Assembly (NCBI GenBank): GCA_030015575.1
Contig: CM057337.1
Span: 298,430,044 to 298,494,043 of the forward strand
Source: Agapanthus africanus
Lineage: Eukaryota; Streptophyta; Magnoliopsida; Asparagales; Amaryllidaceae
DNA: 64,000 nt
Direction: 5' to 3'
Of this stretch, positions 59,501-64,000 are shown piece by piece. The translations under genes were made by a program, and so were the position numbers. The first letter of the stretch is position 1; each line of letters opens with the position of its first letter. The notes under the pieces were generated by a model. That model searched no databases. It was not told the origin of the DNA and saw nothing but the letters and a program-made list of their open reading frames with translations.

Positions 59501-61539
59501 TGCTTCGAGCGTTCCAGCATTTGGACTTTCTTGGTTAGCTCCTGGAATGTTTTGAGGCCTGCTGTACACAAGAATGGGACTATCCAATTGCTGAGGTTCC
59601 CAATGAGAAGGCTAACGGACTGGTCCTGCTCCAGCGGCGGTTCGCACTTGACCGTGAGATTACGCCATCGGGCGATAAAGTCAGTGTTACTTTCATTCTT
59701 CCCCGGCTTGGTCCTCACAAGGTCGGCAATGGAGATTTTATCACTGACGCTCATGAACCTTTGCCGGAACAGAGACTCCATTTGGGCAAAGGTAATGACG
59801 GACCCATCTGGTATGCTCGCGTACCAGTCGAAAGCAACACCGGTCAGGCTGTTGACAAACTGACGAAGAAGGAGCGCGTCATTGCCCCCTGTATTTCCGC
59901 ACGATGCTTTGAAGTGGGCGACGTGCTGATTTGCATTCCCCGTTCCATCAAATCTTCCGAACTTAGGAATGACGTAGCCGCTTGGGAACTCAATCAGATC
60001 GTACTGCGCGGGATATGGCCGCCCACTACTGCCGATTTCTTTTTGAGCTTCGGCTTCGGCCACCAATGTTTTAACCTTGCTGGTGACCAAATCCATTATC
60101 CGATCCTGTGTTAGCGGGATAGTGCTATCTGGGGCCAAGGCGTCCCCAGAAGCGGAGTGTGGCCGGCTTTCATGCGGCTCGACCAGTCTTGGACCCAAAG
60201 GAACAGACATTGGCTGCCTCGGATTGTCGTCACCCGGCTGATTAGTGGTGGCTTGTGCTTGATTAGGAGGCGCTCGAGCAATTTGAGCCGTAAGCTGCAT
60301 CACCACGTTCATTAAGTCGTCAATCTTCGAATAGAGCTTGGCCATCTCTTTATCTTTGCTCCTGAGCTGTTTTCGAAGTTCTTGAAGCAGCTCCTGCTCC
60401 GCAGTCCTAGGGCGGAAAGTCGGCTCTTCCTCGCTGTCCGAGCTTGACTCTATATGGACCGAGGGGTCTATCTGTCTATCATCCTCATCGAGAGGGTTTT
60501 CTTCATCCAGCGGGGGCGGCTGTTCTTGGGCAGCGGCAACCACATTCGGGCTAGATTGAGCTTGGGATGTGGTGGCCCCATCCTTGCTTTTGCTGCGAAG
60601 GTTGTCGCTGGGGCGTCCTCCCGCCATATAGACCGTATGGATGATGTATCCAGCCGTCTTTCTATCATTGGAAGCTGATTTCACGGATTGCTGTCTTGAC
60701 CCCCTTGCTTCGGTAGCTGGTAATCGATTGAAGGCGGCTGGCCTAACCAGGTTCTTAAATGGTGCTGGCGCTTCTTTTTTGGATTTGCCCCGCTGCTTTC
60801 GTGCGGCACAGAGCGCCTGATAGACTCTTGAAGAGACAGTGTCATACTTTTTATGTTGGGGCTGGGACACCTCTTTTTGTAGCACTGTTCGGACCGCTGT
60901 CTTCTTGATTCTGGCGGTCATGGTATTTTTCTGAACCCACTTCAGAGGCTCGAAGGAATTGCTGATTCTTACGTCCGACTTAGCCGTCGTCGCGGGGCAA
61001 TCCTGCACTTGGAACTTCACATGATTCCATTTGGCTGAAGCCTTGGCCCTCTTGTTGGCTCGATACCTGAGCCGCTTCTGCCTTAACTTTTCTGTTCTAA
61101 GCACCTGGCAGACTTCAGCTTTTTGGGAAGACACCGCGGACTGGGCGATGGAGGGCTTTGGAGATACGCTCGATTGTGCGTTTGTTGGAGTTATCGCTTG
61201 AGCTCGTCCGCGACATTTGTTGTTGCCCTTCGCACCGGAAGTCTTGCCCCCAGCTAGAGCGTCAGGGAATCGTTCAGACACCATCTTAAGTTTCGGTTGT
61301 GGTGCCTTAGCAATCACAACATTCGGCCTCTTGCCCCTTGGGACCGGCTTGACCACCTGTTCCGCCGGGATTTCCGCCAGATGAGCGCTTCCAGCAGGGT
61401 AGATGATGACGGAGCCAAACTGGCGGGGTGGTTCCTCCCACTGTCGACTGAGGCTTGTAGGGAGAACCACCCGAGCGTTGATCTTGACCACGTATGGAAT
61501 CGGGGTCACGTTGGAAGCTGAATTCGTCTGGAGAGACAT
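53533..61539 (-). CDS. G gag-pol polyprotein, Tat lineage, with N-terminal extension
   Basis: One frame of about 2,668 codons from ATG 61539. The frame also stays open upstream into the LTR, but this Met is the first one outside it. Residues 1-304 form a Lys/Arg-rich extension of unknown role, before a second likely start MAGGRPSDN (305). Gag (about 510-680) has PKFGRFDGTGN and FDWYASIPDGS. Protease has LIDPGSSVNIM at about 1141. RT has YVDDLVIKTK at about 1779. RNase H 1 has LYTAALDESLGALL at about 1923. A second RNase H, WELYFDGASS...NNEAEYEALIAGL...YGDSQLVVNQ, starts at about 2068. The integrase has an HHCC zinc finger (about 2310-2355) and core acidic residues in WGTDIVGP, ISDNGPSF and NGLAEAFN (about 2384-2481). 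The dual RNase H is diagnostic for Tat. Confidence 0.95.
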   Translation of the reverse strand: MSLQTNSASNVTPIPYVVKINARVVLPTSLSRQWEEPPRQFGSVIIYPAGSAHLAEIPAEQVVKPVPRGKRPNVVIAKAPQPKLKMVSERFPDALAGGKTSGAKGNNKCRGRAQAITPTNAQSSVSPKPSIAQSAVSSQKAEVCQVLRTEKLRQKRLRYRANKRAKASAKWNHVKFQVQDCPATTAKSDVRISNSFEPLKWVQKNTMTARIKKTAVRTVLQKEVSQPQHKKYDTVSSRVYQALCAARKQRGKSKKEAPAPFKNLVRPAAFNRLPATEARGSRQQSVKSASNDRKTAGYIIHTVYMAGGRPSDNLRSKSKDGATTSQAQSSPNVVAAAQEQPPPLDEENPLDEDDRQIDPSVHIESSSDSEEEPTFRPRTAEQELLQELRKQLRSKDKEMAKLYSKIDDLMNVVMQLTAQIARAPPNQAQATTNQPGDDNPRQPMSVPLGPRLVEPHESRPHSASGDALAPDSTIPLTQDRIMDLVTSKVKTLVAEAEAQKEIGSSGRPYPAQYDLIEFPSGYVIPKFGRFDGTGNANQHVAHFKASCGNTGGNDALLLRQFVNSLTGVAFDWYASIPDGSVITFAQMESLFRQRFMSVSDKISIADLVRTKPGKNESNTDFIARWRNLTVKCEPPLEQDQSVSLLIGNLSNWIVPFLCTAGLKTFQELTKKVQMLERSKQESPPDSQRDKTWKSKRDDNRRSGSSSSTNVFNASDNEEKRRAGESKTNRSRKPLLGGDGPSLEEKKNKVYSFRRDKVRKIFKDALNNGLQLPESKRPQEAKMTDNPLYCPYHRVVSHAIEDCYIFKDWVEKQYKAGEIELSKSVLVNNQVATTNFIQTEVEAFWEKTAEPAALRDETDSSRPPWSTHISNTTKKMIKLLQKEPRTEWEGQKKPTSPAANAAPSGSKSKKLKKKKSAARREKESAGRSTIQKYIDSLEEYEQKERTLIQLKEFFPIQAAEIPEELEEDSNEEIPVMTCYAIHLGSDSEDELCFPEEDEELTTKANRIQLRSGRALPPNQGNAPKGKEKQVTNEEDGREPADENISPSSVDYNVLAHLRKLPSLLSIYDALVLSKELRDVLIHALQNPERYQAHFAEINMKEAQHALHAAAVTFKDEDLLLGTAEHNRPLYVTGYSDGDRINRILIDPGSSVNIMNLRTLKSLSMDVRHLSRERIIIQGFNQNCQQVLGSIALPIKFGDLQTEAKIYVIDADTSYKILLGRPWLHDYGIIPSTLHQCMKYTKNGEERRIDGDIQPFGVHEVRYEDSRYFMNHQNAKPQLTEDRPVPRPKSKSAPVVTFKSKNAQVRPHFGSDTDESDDGSPSFRKTRLHFGSDTDKSDAEGPSSSKVRPHLGSDTEESEEEDLSCNSGTDWTPMQKAKLRETFEVAEGSLAVTRVPEQMCKELDALSISTVDQLKTFYVPGRKSGQKGILFYGSNPVAHPDDLSVACLPYERGIRAVLNPRYYAPEMREYFKKCGCRLYQTESEAKFYEGLWHPPQVRALIDGRIPDRRGIGYVQPDSKACYMIHVGEASERSNDDDEIAEPEEAPQELEDGGQATFDELTEIDLGTPDNPRPTYISSLLSEEMKAQIIALLHEFVDCFAWTYKEMPGLSPEVAVHKLAISPDAKPVKQAPRRMRRELEEKVIEETKKLIDAGFIREEKYADWIACIVPVKKKNGQIRVCVDFRDLNKVCPKDDFPLPVMEMMVDDTSNYELFTFMDGSSGYNQIKMSPEDEKHTAFRTPIGIYCYKVMPFGLKNAGATYQRAMTNIFDDLIHKVVECYVDDLVIKTKAKADHIQDLRTVLTRLREYDLKMNPLKCAFGVSSGKFLGFIVRHRGIEVDPSKIKAIMEMPPPKSLTQLRSFQGKLAYIRRFISNLSGRCRPFSKLMKKGAPFIWDAECQAAFKSIKQYLLHPPVLAAPIPNKPLILYTAALDESLGALLAQNNEEGKENALYYLSRTLVGAEHNYSPIEKQCLALIFAVKKLRHYLLAHRVMLISKVDPLKHLMTKASLAGRMARWAVMLLEFDIVYTPQKAVKGQALADFLAAHPIPEGSPLNCELPDEQVLHLDGDEPCWELYFDGASSIRTSSKSSVPEIKAGIGLVFITPSMGTLRHSFALTEPRTNNEAEYEALIAGLELAIEMEIRRLRVYGDSQLVVNQVSGDYKIYKPELARYRGRVVELMKRFTHIELTRVPRALNGKADVLARLAKELADPEMDEILITVRSRQILPPVSLREKESAEQKSSPAEEASIIQDEPDWREPFIEYLRYDKLPEEKSARIQLKKRALRYVFVNDTLYRRSYDQLWLRCLSSAEAQKVMKDVHSGVCGAHQSGPKMRLQIKRLGYYWPTMIRDCGEHAKKCYICQIHGDFIHKHPNPLHPTVASWPFEVWGTDIVGPIDPPSSKGHRFILAATDYFSRWAEAVPLKEVKTKDILTFFQHNILYRFGTPRRIISDNGPSFKSFNVSRFATQHKIDWRYSSIYNPRANGLAEAFNKTLCKLLRKNASANKRDWNLKLHEALWAYRTTHRTPTQSTPYSLLFGVEAVLPLEIEVPSLRMAVRHELSEEENVLLRLEELDALEEKRLAVQQNLELYRAQMSRAYDKITRLRAFKKGELVLVLKRPIIPNRHAKGKFEQNWEGPYVVEKVFDGGSYQLISAEGERPMPPINGRYLKKYYT

Positions 61540-61630
61540 TGTCGTCGAAGGTTGATTGCTGCATAGAAAAGAAAATATCACTTCAGTATAGACAATAGAT
61601 ATGTATATTAATTGAGTTCGCATGAGTATA
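61540..61630 (-). other. G short leader before gag
   Basis: About 90 bp between LTR-like sequence and the gag ATG, AT-rich, without a recognisable tRNA-complementary site. Confidence 0.5.
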
Positions 61631-62630
61631 AATTTGTATGTATAAATTTGTATACATATGTATATGTGTATATATGTACACAAAAGAGGGGGAAAAGACA
61701 TCCAAGGGATGCGCAGGTGCGCAAGCGCGCGCGCCACGTGTCGGCACGCGGGCGCCTTGCGCACTTGCGCAGTTGCGCAAGCGCGCGCGCCACGTGTCGG
61801 CACGCGGGCGCCTTGCGCAACTGCGCAGGTGCGCAAGCGCGCGCGCCACGTGTCGGCACGCGGGCGACTTGCGCAGTTGCGCAAGCGCGCGCGCCACGTG
61901 TCGGCACGCGGGCGACTTGCGCACACAACAGGCTTTTAGCCTAAAAAGATTTCTCTGAAGAGAAATCAAAGAGGAGTTAGACTCCTGAGTTTTTTTTTTT
62001 TGTTGGGTTAATGGAAGGGTTCTTCTTCTCCCTCCTGTTGCTTGCTGGATCTTGAAGATCAAGAGATGTAAAATCTCAAAATCTCTCCTTTTTAAGATCT
62101 GATGGCAGATCCAAGTTCCCCTTTGTGGGTTTTGTGGTGGAAACTATTTAGTTTTGAAAAAGGAAGAGTAAAACTCTTGATTTAATTCAAGAGAAAGAAG
62201 AAGGTTTTGGAACCTTGAAGAAAGATGAAAGAGCTCAGCTCTAATTTTTGTGGAGAGAATGAAAGGTATCTTTTTATTCATCATCATTTTGCCTTTTATA
62301 GGCTTACATATTTGCATATAGCCCCTTGGGCTTTACAAAATGGTATTTTGCCTATTCCATGGCTCATGTGCCATTACATTTTTGCACATAAGCCATGGGC
62401 TTACAAAATATTGGCTTTATGCCCATTTTACATACATTCATGTATAAAAAATTACATTAAAAAATTATTTATTACATGATTTTTTTTTTGTTGGCATGGC
62501 GGAAGGCCAGACGCTTCGTGTTCGGGCTCGACCTGGGCATTGGCCCACTTGCTTGGGCTTGGGCCCACCTGGCTTGGGGTTGACCTTGACGTTGACTCGG
62601 TCAACAGGGGTGTAAATTTTTACCCCAACA
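61631..62630 (-). repeat. G 5' LTR
   Basis: Matches the 3' LTR collinearly over about 1 kb (50150-51147) with about seven differences by eye. These are mainly single substitutions and T-run length changes. On the minus strand it begins TGTTGGGGTAAAAATTTAC at 62630. It holds the same four-copy DRE-ABRE block. Confidence 0.88.
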
Positions 62631-64000
62631 AGTAGTTTGACATAATATTAGTGTACTTACCTTATATGCCAGCTTAGATATTGTAGTTATTACTTGTCAC
62701 TTCATGCATACTGTTATTCATCGTTATGCCGCATTCATGGATTCTCATGCATATATTCACTATTTTACGTGTTATTGAGGTTTTGGATTCGGATTTCCAT
62801 GAGATTTTCTGGATTTGGAGGAAAACCGCAAAAACATAAATAAACCTTTTCTCTCTTTTAAAATAAAAAGAGCGGTTTTCCTATGATGTATGAGTCGTCC
62901 ACCATGAGTTTGCTGATGGATTTCGAGACCCGATTCGAGGAGTGGAGGAACCGTTTCGGGTACATGGTGGGCCCGGTATGGTACCCCGGGGCAAGAGGAA
63001 TGTGGTGTTGACGTTGAGCCTGGCTGGGGAGCACTACCTACCGGTGATATTACCCGACGCGTCGGATATCCGGAGGATACCGTCGTGGTCTTGAGATGGA
63101 TGGTAGGGGCCGGTCTGGACTGACGGCGCCCTAGATATTGAGATTGAGACATTGAGATTTCGACACATTAAGATTTATGTTTTGTGTCGATGCTAGACAC
63201 TGTTGATACTGATTTCATTTATGATACCTCAGTTTAAAAATACAAAGGAAATCTCACTAATTTATGAAAACAGTTCTTCATTTACATGTATTCTGTTTTC
63301 ATGCATTCATACCTCATTCATATGATATATTGCTACCTGAGGCACTGACACGGGCACATAAGATTACACTCGGGTTAGATATTTACCCTAGCCTTGTTAT
63401 TGGCTACGTGTTATTCATATATTTGAGAACATATTATGATCATTGACCTAGGTTGCGTTATTTATGCGATTTCTGTGCGTAGATATTTTTCTATTCACGA
63501 GTTGGCAACTCACCCCCGTTGTGCCCCAGTTTCTTGTAGGTTTGCCGTACAGGTTTCATTACGGCTTTGCGGGCTCAGTTTCATTCGGGTGACTTACTAG
63601 TAGGTGGGTTTTTCTTGTATCGTACCCATCATATTACCTTGTATAATATTATTCCGTTGTATCTAGTAAATTCCATCAACCAAACATGTATTTATTGAGA
63701 TAGAGACCAGTGTTGTTTATTCTTTCGACCTTAGAGTCGCTCGTTATATTTCTGGTGGTTTTGAGTTTCCTTTGGAGTTTTGATCCTCGCCGTTGGCGTT
63801 GTATATTATATTGCTTGTGTGGTTGTGACCGTCGATTGACGAAGAGCTAGCTCCCGCTTGGGGATGTCTTTTTATTGATTTCGTATACTATTCATGTTGT
63901 ATCCCGTTTGGGAGCCAGTATTTACAAAGGAGACTCTGCCGAAATTTTCAGTAAATTTTGATGTTCTTAAAAACCGCATAATTCGGCTTATGCTATTAAA
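62631..64000 (+). repeat. H LTR, right part, continuing beyond the window
   Basis: Starts with the TSD AGTAG, then follows the reverse complement of F from about 21080 down to about 19740. Landmarks are GAGGAAAACCGCAA, a CCCGGTATGGTACCCCGGGG core (about 62970-62990), the splice-like GAGTTGGCAACTCACCCCCG (about 63498) and AAGGAGACTCTGCCGAAATT (about 63928). By comparison with F, some 170 bp of the LTR remain outside. Confidence 0.8.

Larger units (their letters stand above)
49750..62630 (-). mobile_element. G: young Tat-type Gypsy element, TSD AGTAG
   Basis: AGTAG at 49745-49749 and 62631-62635 flank the element. H homology is continuous across it (TAGCTAGTAG / AGTAGTTTGAC). Minus-strand order: 5' LTR (right), gag-pol frame 61539-53533, 3' non-coding region with arrays (53532-51165), polypurine tract (51148-51165), 3' LTR (51147-49750). 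A second, archaeal-type RNase H in the pol protein marks the Tat lineage. The coding frame is open throughout, and the shared LTR parts differ by about seven changes in 1 kb by eye. It looks close to whole, with about one break overall. It is the youngest element here. Confidence 0.93.

Noticed and set aside
61540-61926. Start of the G gag-pol frame at 61926
   Set aside because: The first 129 codons lie in the LTR repeat and short leader. The first Met outside the LTR, at 61539, is the more likely start.

Overview
The window is nuclear DNA of a flowering plant with a large, repeat-rich genome. Nearly every base belongs to LTR retrotransposons nested inside one another. I found no intact single-copy host gene, no rRNA or tRNA gene and no bacterial-type feature. 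GC-rich captured exons and the Angela-type copia lineage lean towards a monocot, but that is a weak inference.

Layout, left to right. (1) 1-5597: a non-autonomous Tat-like Gypsy relic (K). It has a gag piece on the minus strand, an oppositely oriented spliced gene of the Transposase_28 type, and an array of about 85-bp hairpin repeats. (2) 5598-11277: two long-LTR copia (Angela-like) relics, B1 (plus) and B2 (minus), facing each other. (3) 11278-40438: a minus-strand Angela-like copia element (A) whose pol and gag are split by element C (16472-38430, target-site duplication ATTAC). C is itself split by element F (19569-31249, TSD ATTTT), a Tekay/Del-like Gypsy derivative without genes of its own. 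F's 4.87-kb LTRs carry fragments of two host genes: a PPR protein and a GPR107/CAND-like seven-transmembrane protein. (4) 40439-46738: two more copia LTR relics, D (plus) and E (minus). (5) 46739-64000: an LTR related to F (H), interrupted by a young, nearly whole Tat-type Gypsy element G (49750-62630, TSD AGTAG) with one gag-pol frame of about 2,670 codons.

Read as a nest, the order is K > B1 > B2 > A, then A > C > F on one side and A > D > E > H > G on the other. Three insertions (C, F, G) are proved by matching 5-bp TSDs. The others are inferred from interrupted homology, because their far ends lie outside the window.

The most unusual signal is non-coding. Several elements carry tandem or duplicated stem-loops whose stems differ between copies while base pairing is kept. 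These are the 85-bp array of K, the 3' array of G, the twin hairpins in the C LTR, the duplicated leader block of C, and a GC-rich hairpin about 200 nt after the primer binding site in both B1 and C. Such covariation suggests selection on RNA or DNA structure. A second notable feature is the G LTR, which carries four copies of a composite DRE-ABRE (CCGAC/ACGTGGC) motif upstream of an AT-rich promoter-like stretch. All comparisons were made by eye.
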